Shown here piece after piece: positions 13,906-14,070 of a stretch of DNA of 14,070 bases. The position numbers and the translations under genes are program-made. The notes below the pieces were generated by a model. That model did not search any database. It saw nothing but the letters and a program-made list of their open reading frames with translations, and was not told the DNA's origin. Each line of letters starts with the position of its first letter. The first letter of the stretch is position 1. Source of the DNA: Candidatus Undinarchaeales archaeon SRR5007147.bin71 (GTDB taxonomy: Archaea > Undinarchaeota > Undinarchaeia > Undinarchaeales > Undinarchaeaceae). The stretch is taken from contig DVAE01000018.1 of NCBI GenBank assembly GCA_014189675.1, positions 1 through 14,070 of the forward strand, in the 5' to 3' direction.

Positions 13906-14070
13906 ATGACCGTGTTCGGAGACCTATACAGCGGATTTATGGGTATGTTAATTTTTATGTTTGTGGCAATATTAGTGATAAGCCTGATAGCGGCCTTCAT
14001 AATAATGAAGTACGGAAAAAGGAAGGAGGAAGGAGAGCAGGGAACTACCGCCCAAGCAAAATTTCTGACA
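13906..14070 (+). CDS. Small single-pass membrane protein, partial (3' end cut)
   Basis: An open frame of 55 codons runs from ATG 13906 to the window edge without a stop. After a short N terminus (MTVFGDLYSGF) comes one strongly hydrophobic segment at about residues 11-34 (GMLIFMFVAILVISLIAAF), then a basic stretch MKYGKRKEEGEQ and a polar region. This looks like a transmembrane helix with the charged side in the cytoplasm by the positive-inside rule. No family can be assigned from this fragment. It follows the 306-residue gene by 42 bp but appears to have its own TATA box. GC and codon use resemble the neighbours. Confidence 0.6.
   Translation, partial: MTVFGDLYSGFMGMLIFMFVAILVISLIAAFIIMKYGKRKEEGEQGTTAQAKFLT

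Noticed and set aside
1-14070. tRNA, rRNA, CRISPR, insertion sequence, toxin-antitoxin or phage genes
   Set aside because: No cloverleaf-like intergenic sequence, regular repeats, transposase motifs or suitable small gene pairs were seen; no gene-free gap exceeds about 126 bp.

Overview
This is an archaeal chromosome segment. It carries archaeal-type ribosomal proteins (uS2, eL15, eL43), the RNA exosome (Rrp4, Rrp41, Rrp42), RNase P proteins (Pop5, Rpp30), both 20S proteasome subunits, prefoldin beta, RNA polymerase subunit P, KEOPS Pcc1, SBDS, a KH-domain beta-CASP nuclease (aCPSF1/FttA), an archaeal RNase J and archaeal SepF. Genes are packed with 1 to 11 nt overlaps, no gap reaches 130 bp, and promoters look like archaeal TATA boxes. 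SepF implies an FtsZ-dividing lineage (Euryarchaeota or DPANN). Compactness, slightly short proteins and the lack of mevalonate-pathway genes beside eno-rpsB lean towards a streamlined DPANN-like genome, but the sequence alone cannot settle this.

Layout. (1) 1-3219, minus strand: eno, rpsB and RNase J, the last cut by the left edge. (2) 3220-3345: a divergent promoter region with one TATA box per strand. (3) 3346-5919, plus strand: psmB then aCPSF1. (4) 5920-5956: a convergent intergenic spacer with nested inverted repeats and a T-run that suits termination of the minus-strand transcript. (5) 12817 down to 5957, minus strand: a 13-gene array, eL15, Rpp30, Pop5, psmA, SBDS, Rrp4, Rrp41, Rrp42, eL43, rpoP, Pcc1, prefoldin beta, sepF. 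This is the conserved archaeal 'exosome superoperon', here ending in sepF. (6) 12818-12942: a second divergent promoter region. (7) 12943-13863, plus strand: an unrecognised 306-residue helical protein. (8) 13906-14070: the start of a small single-pass membrane protein cut by the right edge.

How it fits together. Most products make, mature or destroy RNA and protein: ribosome assembly (uS2, eL15, eL43, SBDS), tRNA maturation (RNase P, KEOPS), 3'-5' decay (exosome), 5'-3' decay (RNase J), transcription termination and 3'-end cleavage (aCPSF1), folding (prefoldin) and proteolysis (proteasome). First genes of transcription units tend to have a TATA box about 25 nt before the start and little or no leader, whereas many internal genes have GGAG-type Shine-Dalgarno sites. 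I found no tRNA, rRNA, CRISPR array, insertion sequence or phage gene. No obvious undescribed system is present; the best novelty candidates are the two plus-strand genes at the right end and the sepF attachment.
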